Positions 36,704 to 46,864 of a stretch of DNA of 64,000 bases are shown piece by piece. Every line of letters starts with the position of its first letter. Position 1 is the stretch's first letter. This stretch comes from Bacteroides thetaiotaomicron VPI-5482 (GTDB lineage: Bacteria > Bacteroidota > Bacteroidia > Bacteroidales > Bacteroidaceae): NCBI RefSeq assembly GCF_000011065.1, contig NC_004663.1, positions 186,001-250,000 on the forward strand, given 5' to 3'. A program made the translations under genes and the position numbers. The notes under the pieces were generated by a model. That model worked only from the letters and a program-made list of their open reading frames with translations. It was not told where the DNA came from and did not search any database.

Positions 36704-39646
36704 ATGAGAAAATCAATTCTCTTGTTTGTACTCTTTGCTCTACTGAATATTCCTCTTATGCTTTTTGCACAGAGTGGATATAAGGTAAAAGGACATGTTG
36801 TTTCGGCAGAAGATAATGAGCCGATGGTTGGTGTGTCTATTTTAGAGAAGGGTACTACAAATGGTGTAATTACCGACATTGATGGTAATTACACTCTTGA
36901 GATTAAGGGTACGGCAAGTGCTACTTTGCTGTTCTCTTATATCGGTATGCAATCACAGGCACATGCGGTTAGTGCCAAAACCGGAACACTGAATGTTCGT
37001 CTGGTTTCAGATGCTGCTTTAATAGATGAGGTAGTGGTAGTAGCGTATGGAACTCGTAAAAAAGGGACGATTGCTGGTGCCGTATCCACTGTTAAAGCGG
37101 AAAAATTAGAAAATGTGCCTGCTGCAGGTTTTGATCAGTCACTGCAGGGACAGACACCGGGTTTGACGGTAATCTCCAATTCGGGAGAACCCAGTAAGGC
37201 GGCTGTGTTCCAGCTTCGTGGTACCAATTCTATCAATTCGGGCACCTCTCCGCTGTTTATACTGGATGGTACACCTATCTCCAGTGCTGATTTTAACACA
37301 ATTAGCCCGGGAGATATAGAATCAATCTCTGTGTTAAAGGATGCTTCGTCGACTTCTATCTACGGAGCCCGTGCGGCAAATGGTGTGGTAGTTATCACTT
37401 CTAAGCGCGGACTGGCAATAGATAAAGCGAAAGTTACGTTGCGTGCCCAATGGGGTATTTCTCAATTGGCGTCGAATGACAAATGGGTGGTGATGAATAC
37501 TCCCGAACGTATCCAATTTGAAAAGGAAATCGGGTTAGACACCGGACAAGATTACGACCTACTGTCTCGCACGAATGTTAATTGGCTGGATGAAGTTTTC
37601 AACGATCGTGCACCTTTGCAGAGTTACGAACTTTCTGTCAATCGTGCCACCGACCGTCTGAACTACTATGTTTCCGGAGGATTTTATGATCAGGAAGGTA
37701 TTGCGCAGAGTTCTTCTTTCCGCCGTTACAATATGCGCGCCAATGCGGAAGTGAAAGCCAGCAACTGGCTGAAAGTGGGCACGAATACAATGATGGCCTA
37801 TGAAGAAATATCACAGGCTGAAGAGGGAGAACCGGCGCTTTATACACCTATTTCCGGTTCACGCTTTATGTTACCTTACTGGAATCCTTATAATGCTGAC
37901 GGTTCTTTGGCTTCCGAAAATGATGGAACTTGGACGGGAACGGGGCAGAATCCGATAGAATGGATGGCGAATAATCCCGTATCATACAAAAAGTACAAAT
38001 TGCTGTCTACTGTATTTGCAGAGATCACTCCGATTCAGAACTTGACTATTCGTGGCCAGTTTGGTGCTGATTATTCACACTCTACGGCTTTCATGCAGTC
38101 TTTCCCGAGTTACATTATTAATAATAACTCCGGTAAAGCAGGGCGCAGCTCATCTGATATCCTTAGCCTGAGTGAAACTCTTACAGCCAATTATCGGTGG
38201 GCTTTGAATGATGATCATTCATTCAATTTTCTGCTGGGACAGGAAGGGATAGATTATCAATCCTCCGGATTCCAGGTATCTACACAGGGGCAGAATAACG
38301 ATCGCCTCACCAACCTGCTTACCGGAACTCGCGCTACATCGTGGCCGGATAGTAATAGTGCCTATTCTTATTTGTCTTTTTTCTTCCGTGGGGAGTACAA
38401 CTATAAAGATTTGTATTATGCGGAAGTTGCTGCACGTACGGATGCTTCTTCCCGCTTCGGTGCAGATCATCGTTGGGGTATGTTTTGGTCGCTGGGTTTT
38501 ATGTGGAACATCAAGAACGAGGCTTTCCTCAAAGACATAGAATGGCTTACTAGCGCACAGGTTAAGTTGAGTACAGGTACTTCCGGTAACTCGGAAATTC
38601 CTTATTACGATCATCTTGCGCTTGTTTCCGGAGATGCAAACTATAATGATGAAGCTGGTATCTATCCTTCACAAAGTGGAAATGAGGAATTGAGCTGGGA
38701 GCAGACTTGGGCAAACAATGTTGGCGTGAGTTTTGGCCTTTACAATCGTGTCAATGTGAATGTCGATTTTTATCATAAAAAGACTACTAATATGCTGATG
38801 TTAGTTCCTCAATCGTATGCGATCACCGGAGTAGGCAATCGTTGGGACAACATTGGCGCTATGATGAATCGCGGTGTGGAAATTGCGATTGACGGTGATG
38901 TGATTCGTACCAAAGATTTCACTTGGAATCTGAGCGCAAACGTTTCTTACAATAAGAATAAACTTTTAGAACTTTACAATGGTGTAGAAGAATATGTAAA
39001 CTCTACCACTGGATTGAAATATGTAGTAGGACACTCCGTACGTGAGTATTTCATGAACCGTTATGCAGGTGTGAATCCGGCCAATGGCGATGCTTTGTGG
39101 TACACAGCCGACGGAGAACTGACAACAGAATTTCGTGAAGAAGACAAAGTGATGACCGGCAAATCGTTTGATTCTCCTTGGGTAGGCGGCTTCGGCACAT
39201 CCCTTATGTGGAAGGGGCTTTCATTGTCGGCGCAATTCAGCTGGATGGCAAAACGATATGTGATGAACAATGACCGTTTCTTCGAAGAAAGCAACGGACT
39301 ATACAGTGCCTACAATCAATCGAAAAGATTATTGTACGATCGTTGGAAAAAACCGGGCGACATCACTGATATCCCCCGTTACGGAGTGACGGCTCAGCTT
39401 GACGATCGCTTTCTTGAAAACTCTTCATTCCTTCGTCTGAAGAACCTGACACTGGCTTATGCATTTCCGCAATCACTGCTGAAGAAAACTAATTTCTTCA
39501 CATCTGCGCGTGTTTATCTGCAGGGACAGAACTTGCTTACCTGGACAGGTTTTACCGGACTCGATCCGGAAGTAGCAACTAATGTGTATAGAGCACAATA
39601 TCCGGCTTCACGCCAGTTTACTTTGGGTATTGACGTTTCATTCTAA
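36704..39646 (+). CDS. SusC/RagA-like TonB-dependent receptor (no STN domain)
   Basis: A 980-residue outer-membrane transporter with a signal peptide (about 1-23, ending LFAQ), a carboxypeptidase-regulatory-like domain (about 26-110, VKGHVVSAEDNEPMVGVSI), the DEVVVVAYGT TonB-box region near residue 109, a plug (about 120-230, SPLFILDGTPIS and DASSTSIYGARAANGVV), and a barrel ending in Phe. There is no STN domain and no sigma/anti-sigma or hybrid two-component gene beside it, so its control differs from the first locus. SusD follows after 18 bases. Confidence 0.94.
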   Translation: MRKSILLFVLFALLNIPLMLFAQSGYKVKGHVVSAEDNEPMVGVSILEKGTTNGVITDIDGNYTLEIKGTASATLLFSYIGMQSQAHAVSAKTGTLNVRLVSDAALIDEVVVVAYGTRKKGTIAGAVSTVKAEKLENVPAAGFDQSLQGQTPGLTVISNSGEPSKAAVFQLRGTNSINSGTSPLFILDGTPISSADFNTISPGDIESISVLKDASSTSIYGARAANGVVVITSKRGLAIDKAKVTLRAQWGISQLASNDKWVVMNTPERIQFEKEIGLDTGQDYDLLSRTNVNWLDEVFNDRAPLQSYELSVNRATDRLNYYVSGGFYDQEGIAQSSSFRRYNMRANAEVKASNWLKVGTNTMMAYEEISQAEEGEPALYTPISGSRFMLPYWNPYNADGSLASENDGTWTGTGQNPIEWMANNPVSYKKYKLLSTVFAEITPIQNLTIRGQFGADYSHSTAFMQSFPSYIINNNSGKAGRSSSDILSLSETLTANYRWALNDDHSFNFLLGQEGIDYQSSGFQVSTQGQNNDRLTNLLTGTRATSWPDSNSAYSYLSFFFRGEYNYKDLYYAEVAARTDASSRFGADHRWGMFWSLGFMWNIKNEAFLKDIEWLTSAQVKLSTGTSGNSEIPYYDHLALVSGDANYNDEAGIYPSQSGNEELSWEQTWANNVGVSFGLYNRVNVNVDFYHKKTTNMLMLVPQSYAITGVGNRWDNIGAMMNRGVEIAIDGDVIRTKDFTWNLSANVSYNKNKLLELYNGVEEYVNSTTGLKYVVGHSVREYFMNRYAGVNPANGDALWYTADGELTTEFREEDKVMTGKSFDSPWVGGFGTSLMWKGLSLSAQFSWMAKRYVMNNDRFFEESNGLYSAYNQSKRLLYDRWKKPGDITDIPRYGVTAQLDDRFLENSSFLRLKNLTLAYAFPQSLLKKTNFFTSARVYLQGQNLLTWTGFTGLDPEVATNVYRAQYPASRQFTLGIDVSF

Positions 39647-39664
39647 TAGTATATTTAAAGAAAG

Positions 39665-41200
39665 ATGATTAAGAAATTTAAATTATATATCCTGTTGGCA
39701 GCCATGGCATTTTCTGCCGCTTCTTGTTTGGACAAGATGCCTGAAGACGGTATTCCATTCGATGAGTCTATACAGACGGTAGATGATGTGAATCTGGCTG
39801 TTATTGGTATTTACGATGCATTCAAAAGTAGTGCTCTGTACTCAGGGAACTTGACAATACTTCCTGATCTGCAGGCAGACCTTGTGTATGGGGTAAATGG
39901 AAATACGAATACATTCGGAGATATTTGGCGCTGGAAAGACATTCTGGCAACTAATACAAGTATCGAGGCTGTTTATGCTGGACTGTACAACGTGATTAAT
40001 CGTTGTAACTTCATGCTCGACCGCGTAGACAGAGTGAGAAATAACACAACCGATGATAAAGATTTGTATAAGCTCGATCAGTGTTGCGGTGAAGCTTATT
40101 TTGCCCGTGCGATTGCCTATTCCGAATTGGTGAAGATGTTCTGCAAGGCTTATGAAAGTGATGAAGATGCAGCCAATCAATTGGGTGTGATACTCACCAA
40201 GCATTATCAAGGCAATGAAGAAATGAAACGTGCTTCGCTGAAAGCCTCTTATGAGTTTATTCTTGAGGATCTCGATCGGGCTGCCCAATTGTTGGCTTTG
40301 GATAAAGATTATGATCCGTCTGTCGATGGAGCTTTATTTAATAATGCTACTTATTTCAATGAATACACGGTGTACGCTTTGCGGGCACGTGTCGCTCTTT
40401 ATATGAGAAAGTGGGATGAAGCTATCAAGTATTCCAGCAAGGTTATTGATAGCGAATATTATCTGTTGGCCAGTTGTACTCGCACTATTTCTTCTGGAGT
40501 GAGCTATTATAAGTATATGTGGACGGACGACATGTCAACGGAGGCTATTTGGAAAGTTGGTTTCACCATAAACTCTTATGGAGGCAAACTGGGACAAATT
40601 TTCTTGAATTACAATCATGTGAATTATCGTCCGGACTATGTGCCGGCTAATTGGGTGTTCGGATTGTATGATTCGAACGATTTGCGTCCGGAGACCATTT
40701 TTCAAACTTTGCAAACCGGCTTTAGTCATGGCCTTTCATGGCCTTTGTTGATAAAGTATGCCGGTAATAATGAGTTCATTGCAGCTAATATCCTTCACGT
40801 ATCTATGCCTAAAGTGCTTCGTCTGTCCGAACAATATCTGATACGTGCTGAAGCTTATGTGCAGCAAGCGCAACCCGACTATGGTCGTGCAGGAAAAGAT
40901 ATTACGACTCTCCGTACAGCACGTTATTCAACTTACGGTGGTTCTACTGCTTTGTCTGCTTCCAATGCAATGGAAGTTATCGAAGCAGAGCGTGTGAAAG
41001 AACTTTATATGGAAGGTTTTCGTCTCCATGATTTAAAACGTTGGCATAAAGGATTCGAACGGAAGCCGCAAGACCAGTCACTGGCTAACGGTAGCAGCTT
41101 GAAAGTGGAAGCAGATGATCCATTATTTGTATGGCCGATACCGCAACATGAACTGGATGCTCCCGGTTCGCAGGTTCAACCGAATGAAAGTAACAAATAG
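39665..41200 (+). CDS. SusD/RagB-family surface lipoprotein
   Basis: A 511-residue lipoprotein (SAASC lipobox, Cys about residue 21). SusD features: DKMPEDGIPFDE after the lipobox, helical repeats with CGEAYFARAIAYSELVKMFCKAY near residue 139, LRLSEQYLIRAEAYVQ near 384, and the C-terminal ERVKELYMEGFRLHDLKRW with FVWPIPQHELDA. It forms the lid of the preceding SusC. Confidence 0.94.
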   Translation: MIKKFKLYILLAAMAFSAASCLDKMPEDGIPFDESIQTVDDVNLAVIGIYDAFKSSALYSGNLTILPDLQADLVYGVNGNTNTFGDIWRWKDILATNTSIEAVYAGLYNVINRCNFMLDRVDRVRNNTTDDKDLYKLDQCCGEAYFARAIAYSELVKMFCKAYESDEDAANQLGVILTKHYQGNEEMKRASLKASYEFILEDLDRAAQLLALDKDYDPSVDGALFNNATYFNEYTVYALRARVALYMRKWDEAIKYSSKVIDSEYYLLASCTRTISSGVSYYKYMWTDDMSTEAIWKVGFTINSYGGKLGQIFLNYNHVNYRPDYVPANWVFGLYDSNDLRPETIFQTLQTGFSHGLSWPLLIKYAGNNEFIAANILHVSMPKVLRLSEQYLIRAEAYVQQAQPDYGRAGKDITTLRTARYSTYGGSTALSASNAMEVIEAERVKELYMEGFRLHDLKRWHKGFERKPQDQSLANGSSLKVEADDPLFVWPIPQHELDAPGSQVQPNESNK

Positions 41201-41211
41201 ATTAAAAGCAT

Positions 41212-42117
41212 ATGATAATGAAGAAATTATTATTAGGATGTATAGCAGCCGTTGCTGCTCTGATAGCTCTTTCCGGATGCGATCAGGACAAGGTGGCATA
41301 CAACGGACCCAGTTATCTTATGTTTTCTGACACGCTTTATACGTATGCCGTGCAAGAAACGAATGAGATATTCAATGTTCCGATCTCTGCTACTGTGGCT
41401 GCCGATCACGACCGGACCTTCGCTGTCGAAGTAATTGATCGCGAAAGTAATGCCGTGGAAGGTAAGCATTATAAAATTCTGTCGAATACCGTTACCATTA
41501 AGGCGGGAGAAAGGAGTACCAATTTAGAGGTACAAGGTATTTATGATAATCTGGAAATTAATGATTCGCTGGGTTTTGCATTGCGACTGGTAATTCCTGA
41601 AACGGAACAATGGGGACTCTATGGAACTGAAGCAAAAGTTGTAATGCAGAAAATCCGTCCGTTTGACATTAAAAACTTTACAGGTTATTGTGTTGTCAGT
41701 TCGACTTATTTTGCAAGTTATTTGAACAATTTAGAATTGCGTTTGGTAACTTCGGATATCGTAGAAGGCAAAGAAAATACCATTGCCATACATGGTCTTT
41801 ACTATGACGGATACGATACGGAAATCACTTTCAACCGTGAGGATGTTCAAGAACCCCTAGTTGAAATGGATGAACAGCTTTGTGCATCTACAGCAACGGC
41901 TTTCGGAACTATTTACGGTGACGGCAAGTTGCTGATGAATCAACCTACCGCTTATACTTCTTACTTCAGTACTAACGAAAATTTCGTCCTACAGTATGTC
42001 ACGCTAAGCGTGAACAATAGAGATGGATCATCATACGGTACGGTTGGCACGTTTGTCAATGTGATCGAATGGATAAGCGAAGCAGAAGCGGAGAAATTAA
42101 AAGAACAAGGATATTAA
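41212..42117 (+). CDS. Surface lipoprotein following SusD (probable DUF4984-type)
   Basis: A 301-residue lipoprotein (ALSGC lipobox, Cys about residue 23). The first half (about 35-150) looks like a Calx-beta/DUF4843-type fold with DHDRTFAVEVIDRESNAVEGKHYKI; the second half (about 155-300) is unfamiliar but fits what I recall of DUF4984 proteins downstream of SusD. A substrate-binding or accessory role is inferred from position. ATG 41218 is an equally good start. Confidence 0.7.
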   Translation: MIMKKLLLGCIAAVAALIALSGCDQDKVAYNGPSYLMFSDTLYTYAVQETNEIFNVPISATVAADHDRTFAVEVIDRESNAVEGKHYKILSNTVTIKAGERSTNLEVQGIYDNLEINDSLGFALRLVIPETEQWGLYGTEAKVVMQKIRPFDIKNFTGYCVVSSTYFASYLNNLELRLVTSDIVEGKENTIAIHGLYYDGYDTEITFNREDVQEPLVEMDEQLCASTATAFGTIYGDGKLLMNQPTAYTSYFSTNENFVLQYVTLSVNNRDGSSYGTVGTFVNVIEWISEAEAEKLKEQGY

Positions 42118-42134
42118 AAAAACAAGAAATATAA

Positions 42135-44087
42135 ATGGATATGAAAAAGTTTAGTTTAAAACCACTAGGAGATTCTTGCATGAAGATGTTGTGCAAGAGC
42201 TGCTTCTTCATTGGCTTACTTATGACTTTCTGCCTGACGGCATGTTCGGACGATGATGATGATACGGTGACTCCGATATTTCCGGAAAAACAAAATATTG
42301 TCTGTAATGCAGGCGAGAAAAAAGAGTTCACTTTCACGGCTAATACTAACTGGAGTTTGGCATCATCAACAATCTGGTGTAAGTTTCAGAACAACGATAC
42401 GGAAGAGTTTGTAGTATCCGGAACTGCCGGAACGCAAACCGTAACAATCATGGCTACTAATGAAAACCAAAATAACGATAACGCAAGTGTGGCTAAGTTG
42501 GAGTTAACAATGGGTGGTCAGACTATTGTGATCGGTGAGGTTACGCGCTCGGCAGCAGGATATGAATTGAAAATATTCGATGAAGAAGGAGTAGAGATTA
42601 ACGAACTGAAAGTAGGATACCAACACTTTTCTAAATTTAGTGTGCAAGCAAACTTCCGCTTTGCTGCTACCAATCTGCCGGGATGGGTGGAACTCGAAGG
42701 TGGTTCTCTTGTTGGTCCGGTTAATCAGAAAGTAAGTGGTGGCTTGAAAATAATAGAAGATGATAACCGTGAAAAATATCCGGTTCCGGCTTCAGATAAA
42801 AATGTGATAACGTTCTCGGATGAAGAAGGAAAAGCATTCTATTCTTTCAACGTTTCTTATGATGGTATGACTCCGGGTGTACTGGAAATGACACTTCCGT
42901 CATCTAATAAGTATGATTGGGCTGTATCTTTGGACGGAAAGACTTTTACTCAGAGCGCAGGTGGAGTGGCAGGTACCGGAGGCAGTACTACGACTCTTAA
43001 GAATCGTGTGCCTTTTACTGTTAAAACATTGAACGATGATTATGAGGTAGTATTCGTTGAAAAAGGAAGCAACAATAATGATTTGTATATCATGGATGCC
43101 AGCTATAATGAATGGATGCGTTGCGAACGTGAAGGTGGTAAAGCGACACTTATTGTAGACGAATATACTCCTGCTTCGTACGAACCGGCTGAAAGAGTTG
43201 GATATGTTCTTGTCTTCTCACGTGCTCAATATGAAGATATCAAAGATAATTTGGAAGCGACCATCATTGACGGTGAAGATTTGGTTTATAAATATGAGCA
43301 GTCTAATCTTGTTCTTCAGTTTACTCAGAAAGAAACGAAAGGCGGTGGCGATGAACTAGCCATTACTGCGGTAGACGGTCAAACATATAATCCTATTGAT
43401 TGTACGTCTTATACAGGTGGCGATGCAGATTACTTTAAGTCAGAGTATGGCGTGACAGGAATTTTTGAGATAAAACAGCCTGCATCAGTCGCTACTGTGG
43501 CAAAAATGCCTTTTAATTGGAGCAATTCAGTTTGCTATTACTTTGAAGATGAACAAGAGGCCAATGGCGTTACTGAACCAATAAGCGAAACTGACATAAC
43601 AATCTATACAGAGGCTGCAAACGGTAAAGATGTATTTTTAATAGTCTCTGATGAATCGGGAAATAAACTGATGTTGATTGTCAGAATCAGCAATGCCGGA
43701 AGTGGCGGTGGAGGAGATGTGCCCTTTACTGTAACTACCAGCCAATTAGCTCCTGTGAGTTGTACAGCTTATGATGGTAGTATGGGAGGTGCTAATTATT
43801 TCATTACCCAATATGAGGTAACTGATATTTCTGATATAAAAAATCCGCCGATTGGGGAGTCTATATTTGTGACACTTAATACATCCAGTATAGTTGATTT
43901 CAAATGTTATGATGTTGACGAAAAGATAGTTGATGCATCTTCAGATATTGAAATATCTGAAGATTGGAGTACCGGAAAGCAAAATTTGAATGTATGGTTG
44001 GGCAATGGAAGCAGTTTAACTAAAACTGTATTTTTAATAATTACCGGAGAAGACGGTAGCAAGCATATGCTGGTTATCAATATATAA
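42135..44087 (+). CDS. Multidomain surface lipoprotein (BACON-like start; probable DUF5003-type)
   Basis: A 650-residue lipoprotein. The lipobox (LTAC) sits near residue 36 after an extended N-terminal region, followed by the acidic SDDDDD export tag. A BACON-like domain (about 50-140) with NTNWSLASSTIWCKF follows. The C-terminal half contains two related modules joined by Gly-rich linkers (GGGDELAITAVDGQTYNPIDC and GGGGDVPFTVTTSQLAPVSC), each ending in a KLMLIV or KHMLVI strand, so an internal duplication is visible. No catalytic motif was seen. Confidence 0.7.
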   Translation: MDMKKFSLKPLGDSCMKMLCKSCFFIGLLMTFCLTACSDDDDDTVTPIFPEKQNIVCNAGEKKEFTFTANTNWSLASSTIWCKFQNNDTEEFVVSGTAGTQTVTIMATNENQNNDNASVAKLELTMGGQTIVIGEVTRSAAGYELKIFDEEGVEINELKVGYQHFSKFSVQANFRFAATNLPGWVELEGGSLVGPVNQKVSGGLKIIEDDNREKYPVPASDKNVITFSDEEGKAFYSFNVSYDGMTPGVLEMTLPSSNKYDWAVSLDGKTFTQSAGGVAGTGGSTTTLKNRVPFTVKTLNDDYEVVFVEKGSNNNDLYIMDASYNEWMRCEREGGKATLIVDEYTPASYEPAERVGYVLVFSRAQYEDIKDNLEATIIDGEDLVYKYEQSNLVLQFTQKETKGGGDELAITAVDGQTYNPIDCTSYTGGDADYFKSEYGVTGIFEIKQPASVATVAKMPFNWSNSVCYYFEDEQEANGVTEPISETDITIYTEAANGKDVFLIVSDESGNKLMLIVRISNAGSGGGGDVPFTVTTSQLAPVSCTAYDGSMGGANYFITQYEVTDISDIKNPPIGESIFVTLNTSSIVDFKCYDVDEKIVDASSDIEISEDWSTGKQNLNVWLGNGSSLTKTVFLIITGEDGSKHMLVINI

Positions 44088-44132
44088 TGCATATTTTACT
44101 TGTGAATAATTATAACGAATAATAGATTATAA

Positions 44133-46847
44133 ATGAATCTACATAAAATATACTCAATATTCTTCCTGCCTTTTATTGTCGGCCTGCTGACAATGTTGGT
44201 AGTGACAGGATGTTCCGATGATGACGAGGAGCTGCAAAGCCAATACGGTTATGTGCAGTTTAAACTCTATAAGAGTACCTCTTTTGAGAAAGGAACAACC
44301 ACTCGTGCTGTGGGCAAACTTGAATCAATGTCTAGTGCACAGAAGATAAAGGTGGTGATGACGCATAACGGTACCACCGTTTCACAAACTCTGCTTCTGA
44401 ACGCATACAATGCGAACAATGCGGAATATGGTCTGCGTAGTGACAAATTGCAATTACTGGCCGGTACTTATAAGATTGTCGGCTATTATTTGTATGACGG
44501 TCTTGATGAGGTACTGTTGGCAGGACCTGCCGGCGATGACAATGAACTGACAGTTGTAAGTGGAGGATTGCTGGAAAAAGCATTGACTGTAGATGCAGTT
44601 CCGCATGGAACCGTTACCTTTAAATTGTCGAAAGAAGGAATTAGTACACGTGCAGCCGGCGAATACTTATTCAGCAATATTCGCTATGTCGATGTTACGG
44701 TGATGAATTCCTTTAATCGTGTCACCACAGAATTGAAGGGGATGAAAGTCACCTATAAAGAAGATTCTAAAGAACACCAAAATCCCGATAATGCCAATGA
44801 TAAGTATATGGATATAGGTGTAGCAACATGCGACTCTGCCGTATGGCTTCCTGCCGGTACCTATCAGGTAGTAGCATATACCACCTACTCACAAAGCGGT
44901 ATCAAAAGATCGGAATTGGAAACGCAATCTGTAAGAGGAGAATCTTTTACTGTGATAGACAACAAATTGACAAAAGATGCCAACGTCCCTATCCAATTGA
45001 AGGAAACGGCGGAGTACATTAAAGACTATAAAGCGCTGAAAGCCATTTGGGAAGCTTTGGACGGAAAGAATTGGAGATATTATAGTGGGACGATAAACAA
45101 TACTATTCACAGTTTAAACTGGAACTTCAACAAAGAACTTGATATGTGGGGTGACCAACCCGGTGTTGATTTGGATAATAATGGGCGTGTCACCGGACTC
45201 TCGCTTGCCGGTTTCGGTGCCAAAGGCAGAGTACCCGATGCTATCGGACAATTAACTGAATTAAAAGTGCTTTCGTTCGGTACACATAGCGAAACGGTGA
45301 GCGGCAGATTATTTGGAGATGAAGAACTGACTCCGGACATGAGCGAGGAAAGAAAGCATAGAATTCGTATGCACTATAAGAAAATGTTCCTTGACTATGA
45401 CCAACGCTTGAATTTGTCAGACCTACTACAAGATGCCATTAATAGAAATCCTGAAATGAAACCGATCAAGAAGGATAGCCGTATTTCATTGAAAGATACA
45501 CAAATCGGTAATCTTACCAATCGAATAACGTTTATTTCGAAGGCTATTCAACGGTTGACCAAGTTGCAGATTATCTATTTTGCTAATTCTCCTTTTACCT
45601 ATGATAATATTGCTGTCGATTGGGAAGATGCCAACTCGGATTATGCCAAACAGTATGAAAATGAAGAATTGAGTTGGAGTAATTTGAAAGATCTCACGGA
45701 TGTAGAGTTGTATAACTGTCCGAATATGACGCAGCTTCCGGACTTCTTGTATGATCTTCCTGAATTACAGTCATTGAACATTGCATGTAACAGAGGCATT
45801 AGTGCTGCCCAATTAAAAGCTGATTGGACACGACTCGCTGACGATGAGGATACAGGACCTAAAATTCAGATTTTTTATATGGGTTATAATAATTTGGAAG
45901 AGTTTCCCGCATCTGCTTCTTTACAGAAGATGGTGAAACTAGGCTTACTTGATTGTGTGCATAATAAGGTAAGACATCTGGAAGCTTTTGGTACCAATGT
46001 TAAACTGACTGACCTTAAGTTAGACTACAATCAGATTGAAGAGATTCCGGAAGATTTCTGTGCATTTACCGATCAAGTGGAAGGCTTAGGATTTTCTCAT
46101 AATAAGCTGAAATATATTCCGAATATATTCAATGCCAAGTCGGTATATGTGATGGGATCTGTAGATTTCTCGTATAATAAAATAGGTTCGGAGGGACGTA
46201 ACATCAGTTGTTCGATGGATGATTACAAAGGTATTAATGCCTCAACGGTAACCTTGTCATATAACGAAATCCAGAAGTTCCCTACAGAACTGTTTGCAAC
46301 CGGTTCTCCGATTTCGACAATTATCCTGAGCAACAATTTAATGACATCGATTCCGGAAAATTCATTGAAACCAAAAGACGGAAACTATAAGAATACGTAT
46401 TTGCTGACTACTATAGATTTGCGTTTCAATAAATTGACCAGCTTGTCTGATGACTTCCGGGCGACTACCTTACCTTATTTGAGCAATATGGACGTTAGCT
46501 ATAATTGTTTCTCTTCGTTCCCGACGCAACCGTTGAACAGTAGCCAGTTGAAAGCTTTCGGAATTCGCCATCAACGTGATGCGGAAGGCAATCGTATCTT
46601 GCGCCAATGGCCGACCGGTATCACTACTTGCCCTAGTTTGATCCAATTGCAAATTGGTTCTAACGACATCCGTAAAGTAGACGAGAAACTGACACCGCAG
46701 CTTTATATATTGGATATTGCAGACAATCCCAACATCTCGATTGATGTAACTAGCGTATGTCCTTATATTGAGGCAGGTATGTATGTTCTGTTATATGATA
46801 AGACACAAGATATTCGTGGTTGTGATGCTTTGGGTATTGAACGATAA
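44133..46847 (+). CDS. Large leucine-rich-repeat surface lipoprotein (probable DUF4458-type)
   Basis: A 904-residue lipoprotein (VTGC lipobox near residue 27, then SDDDEE). The N-terminal part (about 40-300) consists of two related beta domains, with VQFKLYKST and VTFKLSKEG as matching first strands. The C-terminal part (about 350-900) has leucine-rich repeats, for example LPDFLYDLPELQSLNIACN, LTDLKLDYNQIEEIPEDF and ISTIILSNNLMTSIPENS. LRR proteins usually bind protein partners. It lies between two other lipoprotein genes, 45 and 17 bases away. Confidence 0.8.
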   Translation: MNLHKIYSIFFLPFIVGLLTMLVVTGCSDDDEELQSQYGYVQFKLYKSTSFEKGTTTRAVGKLESMSSAQKIKVVMTHNGTTVSQTLLLNAYNANNAEYGLRSDKLQLLAGTYKIVGYYLYDGLDEVLLAGPAGDDNELTVVSGGLLEKALTVDAVPHGTVTFKLSKEGISTRAAGEYLFSNIRYVDVTVMNSFNRVTTELKGMKVTYKEDSKEHQNPDNANDKYMDIGVATCDSAVWLPAGTYQVVAYTTYSQSGIKRSELETQSVRGESFTVIDNKLTKDANVPIQLKETAEYIKDYKALKAIWEALDGKNWRYYSGTINNTIHSLNWNFNKELDMWGDQPGVDLDNNGRVTGLSLAGFGAKGRVPDAIGQLTELKVLSFGTHSETVSGRLFGDEELTPDMSEERKHRIRMHYKKMFLDYDQRLNLSDLLQDAINRNPEMKPIKKDSRISLKDTQIGNLTNRITFISKAIQRLTKLQIIYFANSPFTYDNIAVDWEDANSDYAKQYENEELSWSNLKDLTDVELYNCPNMTQLPDFLYDLPELQSLNIACNRGISAAQLKADWTRLADDEDTGPKIQIFYMGYNNLEEFPASASLQKMVKLGLLDCVHNKVRHLEAFGTNVKLTDLKLDYNQIEEIPEDFCAFTDQVEGLGFSHNKLKYIPNIFNAKSVYVMGSVDFSYNKIGSEGRNISCSMDDYKGINASTVTLSYNEIQKFPTELFATGSPISTIILSNNLMTSIPENSLKPKDGNYKNTYLLTTIDLRFNKLTSLSDDFRATTLPYLSNMDVSYNCFSSFPTQPLNSSQLKAFGIRHQRDAEGNRILRQWPTGITTCPSLIQLQIGSNDIRKVDEKLTPQLYILDIADNPNISIDVTSVCPYIEAGMYVLLYDKTQDIRGCDALGIER

Positions 46848-46864
46848 TATAAAAGAATCTATTA

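Noticed and set aside
36538..36783. Open frame running into the start of the second susC
   Set aside because: It overlaps the susC signal peptide in another frame and has no family features.
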